Shown here piece by piece: positions 44,001 through 56,408 of a stretch of DNA of 64,000 nucleotides; the stretch's first letter is position 1; each line of letters begins with the position of its first letter. Position numbers and translations under genes: made by a program. The stretch comes from Lepus europaeus (Eukaryota > Chordata > Mammalia > Lagomorpha > Leporidae): positions 45,354,002 to 45,418,001 of the forward strand of contig NC_084831.1 in the NCBI RefSeq assembly GCF_033115175.1, given 5' to 3'. Under the pieces are notes generated by a model, which was given only the letters and a program-made list of their open reading frames with translations, did no database searches and had not been told where the DNA came from.

Positions 44001-47000
44001 TTCTGGAAAGCAGTTTGGCAGTATGTATCAAGAAGCTTAAAAACATCTAAACTTTTGGCCAATTCCACTTATTAGAAATCTCTAATCTGTAATGTAATAA
44101 TCAGATAGGAGCAAATATTTTTACATAATTGTTCATTGCAGTATTGTTTGTCCTGGAGAGAAATTGAAAACTAAATGTCCAACAATAGGAAATTGGTTAA
44201 GCAGATTATGGTCCATTTATAGGATAAAATATATAACTATTAACATAATATGCTTTTTAAAGATTTATTTGAAAGGCAGATTTAGAGATCCTCCAACCAA
44301 TTGGTTCACTCCACTTTCAGCTGGAGTGAGCCATGCTGAAGCCGGGAGCCCAGAACTCCATCTGGGTCTCCCACATGGGTGCCAGGGACTCAAGCACGCC
44401 AGCTTCACTACTTTCCCAGGTGCATTAGCAGGGAGCTGATTGGAAGTAGAGCAGCTGCGACACTCAAACCCACGCTCACAAGGGATGCTGGCTGGCATCG
44501 CAGGCAGTGACTTAACCCACAACTCCAGCCTTAAAAACCCTTCCTTTGGCCGGCGCCGCGGCTCAATAGGCTAATCCTCCGCCTGCGGCACCGGTACACC
44601 AGGTTCTAGTCCCGGTCGGGGCACCAGATTCTGTCCCGGTTGCCCCTTTTCCAGGCCAGCTCTCTGCTATGGCCTGGGAGTGCAGTGGAGGATGGCTCAA
44701 GTGCTTGGGCCCTGCACCCCATGGGAGACCAGGAGAAGCCCCTGGCTCCTGGCTTCAGATCAGCACGATGCGCCGGCCGCAGTGCGGCGGCAATTGGAGG
44801 GTGAACCAATGGCAAAAAGGAAGACCTTTCTCTCTGTCTCTCTGTCTCTCACTATCCACTCTGCCTGTCAAAAAAACAAAAAAAAAAAAAAAAAAAAAAA
44901 AACCCTTCTTTTGAATCCTTAAAGGAAGATAGAAGGCAGATTGAGAGTTGTATTTGTTGAAACTGTAGCAGTGAATGTTTTACCAGAACAGAAGGATCCC
45001 GGTCAAAGGGAATGAGCTTGAGAAAATAATTGAAAATAAGGTAGTTGTGGGGTTGGTGTTTGGTACAGCAGGTTAAGCTGCCAGCTCTCTGCCAGTGTGC
45101 CTGGGAAAGCAGCAAACAATTTTCCCAAGTGCTTGGGCCCCTGTATCCTCCACATGGGAGACCCTGATAGAGTTCTGGGTTCCTGGCTTTAGCCTGGACC
45201 AACCTTGGCCATTGCAGCCATTTGGGGAATGAACCAGTGGATGGAAGATTCTCTCTCTCTCTCTCTCTCTCTAACTCTGACTTTTAAATAATAAATAAAT
45301 CTTTATTTAAAAGAAAAAAGATAATTGGGTTGGTGCCGCCTATCTTTTGGTTAGGTCACAAAGCTTCCTGCCAGAAGCAGCCAAGGGGGCTCTTTGCAAA
45401 GAGCAACCCAAAGATGCTTTCTTCCCTTGTGTTAAAACTGGGATTTTAGAGATTTTATTTATTTTAAAAGCAGATTGGCAGAGAAAGAGGTCTTCCACCT
45501 GCTGGTTCACAAATGGCTGCAACAGCTGGGGCTGGGCCAGGTCAAAGCCAGGAGCTAGGAATTCCATCTGGGTCTCCTCTGTGGGTGGCAGGGGCCCAAG
45601 CACTTGGGCCATCTTCCACCGCTTTCCCAGGCCTAAGAGCAAGGAGCTGGGTCAGCCACAGAGCAGCCCAAACCCAAACTGGTGCTCTGCTCTGGGATGC
45701 CAGTGTCTCAGTCAGTGGCTTAACCAGTTATGCCACAACAATGGCTCTACCCTCTGTGATTTTTTTTTTTTTTTAAAGATTCATTTTATTCATTTGAAAG
45801 AGTTACAGAAAGAGGTCTTCCATCTACTGGTTCAGACCCCAAATGGCCACAATGGCCGGAGCTGAGCCAAACTGAAGGCAAGAGGCAGGAGCCTCTTTTG
45901 GGTTTCCTATGTGGGTGCAGGGGCCCAAGGACCTGGACCATCCTCCGCTGCTTTCCCAGGTGCATCAGCAGGGAGCTGGATTGGAAGAGGAGCACCTGGG
46001 ACTCAGCTGGGACTCAGCTGGGACTCGAACTGGCACCCATATGGAATGACGGCACAGTGGGCTGAGGCTTTTAACTCCTACACCACACCGCTGGCTCCCT
46101 CTCTCCAGGATTTTTAATCCCATTGGTCACAGGGGGGCAAGTTATGTTTTCCATAAAAATCACTCTGTTACTGAAGTAATAATAATAGCTCCCATTTAGG
46201 GGCCATTGCTGTAGCACAGCTGGTTAAAGCCCTGGCCTACAGTACTGGTAAAAAAAAAAAAAAATCAGCCACATTTTGTTGCTAGAGAAACTGAAGCTCA
46301 GGAAGATTAAGTAACTTAGAATTATACGAGTAATGAGGGCTTTTATGATCCTATGTCAGGTTTGTCTGGCACTAAAGCACTTGTACATATGCTGTTTGTG
46401 TTGTGTCTCCCCCATACTGTACTGAATCCTTCAAGGGGCAGATTGGAAGACCAGTTGCCAGCTGTAACCCAGAGCTTTGATTAGCATCTCCTGATGCTGT
46501 GGCCTACCATGTTGCTTCCTCAGCTTTGAGTTTTGTAACATTTGTTAATCACATTACACAGCCTTATGTCCTTCACAGATAACCCTTGTTGCAGAATTAC
46601 TAAAGATCTTTTGGTTAATTGATCAAAGGGTGTGTGTTTTCCCTTCTCTGATTGCCAGTAATCTCCTAAATCCCTATTAACAGTTCAGCTCTGTGATTGG
46701 AAGATGGAAAACAGTGGCTCTGTTTACAGTGCAGTTCAAATGCATCTGAGTAAATAAGGCTCATTTGTGGACCCAGCTGAGCTTGGTCTCCAGGCACTTA
46801 GGTTCCTCCGGTTGAAGGGGCTGTCAGTGCCTCAAACCATCTGTACTTAGCTGGCAAGCCAGTGATCAGTTTGAGTACAGCTTTGGTTGGAAGGAGGAAG
46901 AAAAAGCTGACCTCCCTGCTGCCCTCTGGTTATTCTGTCCTGTTTTGGGCAGTAGTGTTTGTGCTTCAGAAAGGTGTAACCTTGCTGGTCCTAGCTCACC

Positions 47001-50000
47001 CTCTTGCTGTGCAGACTAGCCATCCAAAAGGAGGGTGCATGAGCAAGGCGTGCTTTTGCCACAGTCAGCTCCCCGGTTCTCTTAGGCTCCTCTCCTCTGT
47101 TTCCTGTCACACCTAATCCCTTTCATTTTTCCTCACTGACCTCATCTGAAATAGATGAACAGCCCGAAAGCTGGGTGGAGCCCAGGCTCTGGAATGCCAT
47201 TGGGATCTCCTTTTTCCTACCAGGGCCTCCCTGATACTTCCTGATAACAATTTGGCACAAGGTGTGTCAGTGTAATTAAGTTGCCGCGGTCGGTCCTAAT
47301 GACCATCTGGCTTGTGAGTCCTCGTAGGAGTAGTGCTGCACATACTTTTGAAGTGAAGTTAGCAGGACAGCCGTGGCACAGTGGGGTAGACAAGGAGTAG
47401 GAAAGATGAATTGTCATCTACCAAATATCTCTTAGTATGTTTAGAGCTCAAGATTTCTTGGCTATGTTGTAGTTTTCAGATCACTAGATACTAAATATCA
47501 GACTAAAAGCAACTTTATAAAGAGAAGTTAATATTCTGAGTATCCTAAAGTTTGGAATTCCTCAGATAAGGTCTCAGCACCGTTGCCAAGGTCTGTCCCT
47601 CTAATAACACAGCACATGTTTTCTCTGGTGACTTGCCTTGGCTCGTAGCCTTTTACTTATTCAACGTTTTCATACCACTGTTGTGAAGGAGACATTCAAG
47701 GTATTCACTAATTAAAAATTCAACTTGTGACGAGATAGTAATCAGTTAGGTCTGCTTATTACACAGCACTGTGTTCCGATGGGATGATGGGGTGTTGACC
47801 ATGGCTCAAAGCCATGCATGGTAATGTTACAAAAAAAGAAAAAGGAAGTCTTGATTTTTCTCTACCATCCACAGATATCTGGTGATTTCAGAAAAGCTTG
47901 AGGAGATTAAGTCTTTCCGCGAGCTGACCTGCCTGGATCTTTCCTGTTGCAAGCTTGGAGATGACCACGAACTTCTAGAACACCTCACCAATGAGGCTCT
48001 GTCCAGGTACTGACCTGCCACCACTGGTAGATGAAATTTTTTTTTAAAGTGTGATCTGATGGGGTCACCATGAGAAATGCTAATTACTTTCCATTCCTGT
48101 AGTTATCTGCTGATTTTTTTTCTAAAGTATTTTCAGTCTCCATTTACTTGGTCCAAGAATATAAATTGAACAGTCCTTAGGAAAGTCAGTCTGATGATTC
48201 CTTTTTGTAAACCTTTATGTTAACATGTAGCATCTGAAGCTACCTGTCCATTCCTGGATTATTCTGGCAAGAGATGAGAGTTATACCATTTCTCACAATT
48301 ATCAGCTAACTATGAGTATAAAATATAAGGAATATGAACTATTAAAGACAGCCAAATAAATCCTTTATGAGAACCATGATTTTAAAAAATGGCCAATAAT
48401 TCATATCACTGATAAGTAGTTCAGCTGATCTCAGGTTGGTCTGGCCAGCAGAGAGGAGGCTGGAAGGATTTCTTTGTGGTTTTATATACACTCAGAAGAA
48501 TAAGCGCATTATCAATGGGGGTGGGGGTGTGTGACCTGCTCCCTGGGGCCTGCTTCTGATAGCAGCAATTACAGGCTGCCCCATACAGAGGTGTTTTTGT
48601 GTGAGGTTAGTACCAAGGCCTCAATTTGTTGTGAGGACCAGGGGAGCGTATAAACACACCGATTTCAGGTTAGTGGATGGATTGGATTAAGAGGATAACT
48701 TTATAAACCCAGTCTGAAAATCTAGACTTGTAAAGCTGCTTAAAATTAGAAGATTGATAGCTTTGTAAAAGAAACTCTGAGAATTCCTTAGTAGACTGTC
48801 TTGAGATACTTAGAAAGCTTTTGATTTGCACAAGCTTTGTCAGAAACACAGTGTTTGTGGTAAGGTGTATGTATCCCACTGGCCGGCCCTGATTACCTGA
48901 TCTGACCATATATCTTCAGTGCCCTCTGCCATTCGAGATCAGTACTGCAGGACACAGTGATCCCTGGATGAACCCTCCCTGGGTAACTGAAATGCTGCTG
49001 ACAGTTAAATGCATTAGGTGTGAAACAGAAGGGGATGGAGGACATTTTGTACTTTTAAATGAAAGTTTTCAAAGCATGTTCTCATGTAGACTTTCTCTTT
49101 AATTCCTTTGTGGACTTTTGTTTCCCTAGTGTCACTCAACTCCACCTGAAGGATAATTGTTTGTCTGATGCTGGGGTGAGGAAAATGACAGCCCCTGTTC
49201 GAGTGATGAAAAGAGGCCTTGAAAATCTGACGTTATTAGACTTATCTTGTAAGTTTTATTAGAAATGATGGATCATTATTGTTGGAAGAGTGGCCTTAGC
49301 AGTCTTCAGGTTCTCCACTTTCACTTTAGAGGTGATAAAAGGTGGCTTTTTTGGGTGCCAAAGCAAGTTAGTGGCAGAGCAGTACTAGAGCTAGGGGCCT
49401 TTGACCCCTGGCCAAGCACCTTTTCTGGCAACTGCCACCTCTTCAGGGTGGGAAAAGCCCTTGCAGACTGCACGATGCTCCTCACCAAGTGCAGATGAGT
49501 TGCTTTCATCATGTTCATAGCCTCCATAAAGAACGTTTGGCTCAGCTCTACTTTGAGTCTGATCCATGGTGTCTGTCAGCCTGGTCCTTTTTATCAGTAT
49601 TTGCCTGATCCAAAGGTGGGTAAACCCACAATTATGATAAACCAGATATTTACTCCAGTCATAAAAACGTGACAGAGGGCCGGCGCCGTGGCTCAACAGG
49701 CTAATCCTCCGCCTTGCGGCGCCGGCACACCGGGTTCTAGTCCCGGTCGGGGCACCGATCCTGTCCCGGATGCCCCTCTTCCAGGCCAGCTCTCTGCTGT
49801 GGCCAGGGAGTGCAGTGGAGGATGGCCCAAGTGCTTGGGCCCTGCACCCCATGGGAGACCAGGAGAAGCACCTGGCTCCTGCCATCGGAACAGCGCGGTG
49901 CGCCGGCCGCAGCGCGCTACCGCGGCGGCCATTGGAGGGTGAACCAACGGCAAAAGGAAGACCTTTCTCTCTGTCTCTCTCTCTCACTGTCCACTCTGCC

Positions 50001-53000
50001 TGTCAAAAAAATAAATAAATAAATAAATAAAAAAAAAGTGACAGAGATCATTTCTGGCTTATCTGAGCATCCATTGACTATATGGGAGGATGTTACAGTG
50101 TCAGGAGAATGGTAGGAGCAGGGTTTGAGGTCAGAGGACCTCCTTGCTCTGCTGGTTTTATTGGCATCTGAGTGTGTTCCCTTGGATGAATTATTTAACC
50201 TCTCTGTGCTTTTGTTTTGGTCTCTGTAAAGTGAGGCCATGGGTGAATGAATACCCAGGGACGTGTATGTTCATTCAACAAATATTTTTTGAGCATCTGT
50301 AGTGTGCTGAGGACTGTGCTTGTGGTTTTCACGACTCAGTCCTAAATGCAGTACTCTGGATATGAGAGAGGATTCTAGAAATGATGCAAGTAGTGATGGT
50401 GTCTGTCAACATACTCTTTTTAAAAGATGATTTATTTATTTACTTAATTTGAAAAGCAGAGTTACAGAGAGAGAGGAAGACAGATTGTCCATTCACCAGT
50501 TCACTCCCCAACTGGCCACAATAACTGGATCTGGGCCAGGACAAAGCTGGGAGCCTGGAACTTCATCTGGGTCTCCCACATGGGTGCATTTGGGTCATTT
50601 TCTACTGCTTTCCCAGGTGCATTAACAGGGAATTATATCAGGCCGGCGCCATGGCTCAATAGGCTAATCCTCTGCTTGCGGCGCCGGCACACCGGGTTCT
50701 AGTCCTGGTCTGGGCGCCGGATTCTGTCCCGGTTGCCCCTCTTCCAGGACAGCTCTCTGCTGTGGCCCGGGAGTGCAGTGGAGGATGGCCCAAGTCCTTG
50801 GGCTCTGCACCCGCATGGGAGACCAGGAGAAGCACCTGGCTCCTGCCTTCAGATCAGCGCAGTGCGCCAGCTTCAGCGGCCATTGGAGGGTGAGCCAACG
50901 GAAAAGGAAGACCTTTCTCTCTGTCTCTCTCTCACTGTCCACTCTGCCTGTCAAAAAAATTTAAAAATTAAAAAAAAAAGGGGGGGGGGATTATATCAGA
51001 AGTGGAACAGCTGGGACCTGAACTGATGGCCATATGGTATGCCATCATTGCAGGTGGTAGCCCAACCCACTGTGCCACAACACCAGCTGCTGTGTCAAAG
51101 TACTTTTGAAAATCTTATTAAAATAAATATTGAAGCAGGTTTTGTGGCACTATGGTTCAAGCCACTGCTTGAGACACCCACATACCATATGGAGTGCCTG
51201 GGTTCAAGTCCCACCTCTACTTCAGACCCAGCTTCCTCCTTGGAGGCAGCAGGTGATAACTCAAGTAGTTGGGTCCCTGCTACCCACATGTGGGAGACCC
51301 AGATGGAGTTGCTGGCTCCTGGCTTCAGCCTGGCCCAGCTCTGGCTGTTGAGAGCATTTGGCAAGTGAAGTACCAAGTAGATGATCTTGCTCTGTCTCTG
51401 TCATTCTGCCTTTCAAATAAATAAACTTTAAAAATGTAAATAAATTCCATTACTTTGGAGGTAAAATGGCCAGGAATAAAATATGATGGGGCATTTTAAT
51501 ACATTTTTATATACTATTTATGTGTGGCTCAAAATTCCACCGTTTGGGGTAATTACCTGGATCATTTATTTTTCTGCTCACCTCCAACTCCTAAGAAGTT
51601 AGAGCAACAAAGGGTCTTGGGATCATCTAGTGTGATCCTTCATGTTACAGATGGGAGATAATAACTCTACATTTAATTTACTCTGAAAAGTTTGCCCATT
51701 CAATATTTCATAGTTTTCCTTGCATTTTTCTCAATTTATGGTTGGTACTTTAGCATTAGTTATATTGAAACCGAATGCTCCTTGTTGTTGCCATCCAGGT
51801 AACCCTGAGATCACAGATGCGGGAATTGGATACCTGTTTTCTTTCAGAAAACTAAACTGCTTGGATATCTCTGGGACAGGGCTCAAGGTATGACTTTTTT
51901 GTTCCTGCTTTCACTTTTTTCATGCTCTGCAATTTCATATTTTGCTTCTGGTAACTGGTGTTTGGAAAGTGCTGATATGTGTCATGGTGTTTCATTGCTT
52001 ACTGAAAGCAAGTAAGAATTGATAAATGTGTTTGCATTTCTCGTCTGTCTCCCTCACTAGGATGTAAAAGCCGTCAAGCACAAGCTGCAGACACACATAG
52101 GCCTTGTTCACTCCAAAGTGCCCTTGAAGGAATTTGACCACAGTAACTGCAAGACGGAGGGCTGGGCCGATCAGGTACTCTGCATTTGCCTCCCCTATGG
52201 TTACCAGTTTCTCATTGAGGCTCGGGCCTTTTATCCACCGAGTGGAACATGCGTTAATCCTCTTGATGCTCCTTGGCTGAATTGTCATCTTAGCGTCAAA
52301 TCACAGACACTGAAGGGCTGTTACTTAAGGAGTTAGCATTGGATGTTGTATCTCATATCTCGGGCCCTGATCTCTGCTGTGCCTCCTCCTTCCTCAACCT
52401 AGGAAAAATAACATCTTACAGATGTCTTAGAAAATAAGTGGATTCTTGCTGAGTATGCCAAGAAGCAATCTGACCTAACTTCAGGACTGGATCTCTGAGC
52501 AGTGTGTAATGTCCTGGAGAAAGAATCAACTCATGTCATGTTCAAGGGTTCGCAGCCAGCTCGACTTTGATTCTCTCAGTGTCTGCTTCTTCTTCTTCTT
52601 CTTCTTCTTCTTCTTCCTTCCTTCCTTCCTTCCTTCCTTCCTTCCTTCCTTCCTTCTTCCTTCTGACAGAGGTCTTCGATTTACTGATTACAAGGACTGA
52701 ATATCTGAAAAGCCATGAATTGTCATTGTTTTTTTTTTTTCTTTTTTTTAAGATTTACTTATCTATTTGAAAGTCAGAGTTACACAGAGAGAGAGAGAGG
52801 TCTTCCATCCAATGGTTCACTCGCCAATTGACCGTAGCGGCCAGAGTTGTGCTGCTCTGAAGCCAGGAGCCAGGAGCTTCTTCTGGGTCTCTCACATGGG
52901 TGAGAGACTTCGGCCACCTTCCACTGCTTTCCCAGGCCACAGCAGAAAGTTGGATCGGAAGTGGAGCAGCCAGGTCTTGAACTTGCGCCCATGTGGGATG

Positions 53001-56000
53001 CTGGTGCTTCAGGTTTTTTTTTTTTGTCTTTATTTGAAAGGCAGAGTTACAAAGAGAGAGACACAGAGGTCTTCCATCTGCTGGTTCACTCCCCAAATGG
53101 CCGCAACGGCCAGGTCTGGGCCATGCCAAATCCAGGAGACTAGAACTTCATCTCAGTCTCCCAAATGGGTGGCAAGATTTTGGGCTGTCTTCCCTTAACT
53201 TCCCTGGCACAGTAGCAAGGAGGTGGATCAGAAGTGGAGCAGCTAGGACTCGTTCCAGTACTCCAGTATGGGATGCCCACCATGCCACAATACCGGCCTC
53301 CCAAATTTTCAGCCTTTCACAGCACATTAACAAAATTAGGAAAATTGGCCTATTTGGACTCCCCAACCAAAGATGTTAACAGAGCACATATGGTTCTGAC
53401 AGAGCAACAGGGAGTGGTTTTCTGCAGGAAGCAATTCTACTAAACAACATGGAAGTAGAAGTAATTGAAAATATTCAAGACAGGTTAAATGTACAACTTT
53501 GACTCCAAATTGCTGGTTAGTATGTGAGGTATTGTAGGGTTGAAAACCACCCCCCACTGGTGGAATGTTAAGCTGACACCCAAGTTAGTCAAAGCTTCAC
53601 ATAATTCAGTACCCCACTGTGTTCTGATTGTTCCAAAAAATAAACAACCAGCAACTGATTTCACCTCTTTTCAAAAAATCATTTATACTTCAAAAATGGA
53701 TGAGGTGGGCTTCCCTCTAAAAATGGTTCTAAAGCTACTAAAAAACTTATATTTACAAAAGAATTGCTAAAAATGTTCCCTGGCGGGACTGGTGCCGTGG
53801 CGTAGCAGATAAAGCCACCACCTGCAGTGCCGGCATTCCATATGGGCACCAGGTCGTGTCCTGGCTGCTCCACTTCTGATCCAGCTCTCTGCTATGGCCT
53901 GGGAAAGCAGTAGAAGATGGCCCAAGTCCTTGGGCCCCTGTACCCATGTGGGAGACCCAGAAGAAAGTTCCTGGCTCCTGGCTTTGGTTCAGCGCAGCTC
54001 CGACCATTGCGGCCAGCTGGGGAGTGAACCAGCGGATGGAAGACCTCTCTCTCTGCCTCTCCTTCTCTCTGTGTGTAACTCTGACTTTCAAACACAAAGT
54101 GAATCTTTAAAAGCAAATGTTCCCTGGATTGCAGAATGAGACTGGGCCCACTGATAAGACACATGTAACATTAATCAGACTTGGCCTCTTTTTTCTTCTG
54201 GACTCTCCTTATTTTCAGTTTCTGTGTTTCCTTCAGGCAGATTGCTAGTCTCTTGGCTAGCCACCTCGGCCTGTTGCCCGCTGCTCCTCTTCCCTCTGCC
54301 TGCCCTGTTTTGTCTGCTGGCTTCTCCATCCCGACTGCCCCTTTCAGGCTTCGTTTCCACATCTGCAGGAGCGGGATTAGCTGACACCTTCACCACCCCT
54401 TCAGCAGAGCGACCTTCCTCTTGGGCAGCTCAGCAGTGGGCAGGGCATGCTGGGTGGCTGCGGGCTGTGGCACAGCGCGAGCCTTCATGAAGCTGGGCTG
54501 TGGAGCCACAGCTGCTCCTCCTGCTGCCCGAGCTCTCTCTGGCTTTTTGTTTTGTTTTGTTTTTTCTCTAAAGATGTATTTACTTGAAAGAGTTATACAG
54601 AGAAGGAGAGGCAGAGAGAGAGAGGTCATCTACCCCCTAGTTCACTCCCCAGTTGTCCGCAACTGGCTGGAGCTGTGCCGATCTGAAGCCAGGAGCCAGG
54701 AGCTTCTTCCGGGTCTCCCACACGGGTGCAGGCCCAAGGACTTGGGCCATCTTCTACTGCTTTCCCAGGCCATATCTCTTGCTGTCTTGATTGTCTTTCT
54801 CAACTTGGTGAAATAAATACAGGCTTCAGTAGGACAGCATGAGTAGGCCAGCTAGCTTGCGGCTGGTGCCTTTCTCTCTCAGACACTTTGAGTTGATGAC
54901 TCTTGGTGGAGGCCAGAAGACTCCTCAGCTGTTCTGTCCCAGACCCCTTCTGGGTTCCTGCCCACACTGCATGATGGTGGACTTCCAGCTGCCTGTTGGA
55001 GCAGCACCTCCCTGTAGGTAAAGAAGGGAGACTGCGAGTCCTGTTTCAGAAGCACTTCAGGCCTGCTCCAGAGCACTCATGATGAACTAATTGCCAAAGC
55101 GTGGCTCTGGCTGAGTCCTAGGTGCATCTGGCGGACTTGGCTGGGATAGGGTAGTGGTACAGGGCTTATTGGGGTTTGGTAGCTGGTGACAAAGTGGAAG
55201 GGTCATAGATTGTGAAGTGAGACCTGCACTTGGGGTTCTGGCTCAGCAACCCAAACTGAGTGACTTAAGGTAACTCTGAGTCTCTGTATCTTTATCCATA
55301 TGATGCAGACCCCAAGACCTCTGTTGTCAGGGATGGTAAGATCAAATCTAACACCAGGCAGCCTGGCTTGGCAGGGGTGCACCTTCCATCTCTTGCTGAT
55401 ACCTACGGAAGCTATTCGAGGCTGACCCATTCTCCCTGTGCCCTCATTCTCTTTCTCAGCAAGTGACATGAAAGTAACAAGACGCTTGCTTCTTGATGTC
55501 TGTCTCAAAATTTCTCTGCATTCCCTTTCCTGCTACCCAATGGGATTAGGTGTGCCACTGTATTCCAGTGATAAGCCTGGTGGGTTTTTTTGTTTTGTTT
55601 TAATGTTCTTTTTCCCTTAGAGCTCCAGCTTTCTTTGTCATATTTACTGTAAAACATAATTTCCTGTGGCCAGTGTGGCACAGTGGGTTAAGACACCACC
55701 TGCTATACTGCCATCCCATATCTTAGTGCCAGTTTGAGTCCTGGCTGCTCCACTTCCAATCCAGCTCCCTGCTAATGTGCTTGGGACAGCAGCAGCAGAT
55801 GGCACAAGTGCTTGTGTTCCTGCTACCCTTGTAGGACCCTGGGATGGAATTTCTGGCTCCTGGCGTCAGCCTGGCCCAGCCCTGGCTGTTGCGGAATTTG
55901 GGAGTGAACTAGCAGATGGAAGATCTCACTTACTGTCTCTCCATCTCTCTGCCATTCTTCCTTTTAAGTAAAACAAATAACTTTTTAAAAAGTAATAGAA

Positions 56001-56260
56001 GGGGCTGGATTGTGGCAGAGCTGGTTGGACTGCTCTCTGCATTGCCTGCATCCCATATTGGTACCAGTTCAAATCCTGGTTGGCTCTGCTTTCGATCCAG
56101 CTCCCCACTAATATGCCTGAGAAAGGCAATGGAGGATGATCCAAGTGCTTAAGCCCTTACCATCCATGTAAGAGGCCCGGATGGAGTTCTAGGCTCCTAG
56201 CTTTGGCCTCACCCATTTCCAGCTCTTGTTGCCATTCAGAGATTGAACTAGCCAATGGAA

Positions 56261-56299
<39 letters not shown>

Positions 56300-56370
56300 G
56301 TATGTATTACTCTGACTCTTTTTAAAATTTTTTTTTTTAATTTTTTTATTTTTGACAGGCAGAGTGGACA

Positions 56371-56408
<38 letters not shown>

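Noticed and set aside
45347-45865. 172-codon plus-strand open frame
   Set aside because: Runs through two minus-strand C-SINEs.
49391-49987. 198-codon minus-strand open frame
   Set aside because: Most of it lies in a young C-SINE read backwards; similar frames occur in every young copy.
52585-52663. CRISPR-like array
   Set aside because: Simple tri- and tetranucleotide repeat without spacers, in a vertebrate genome.
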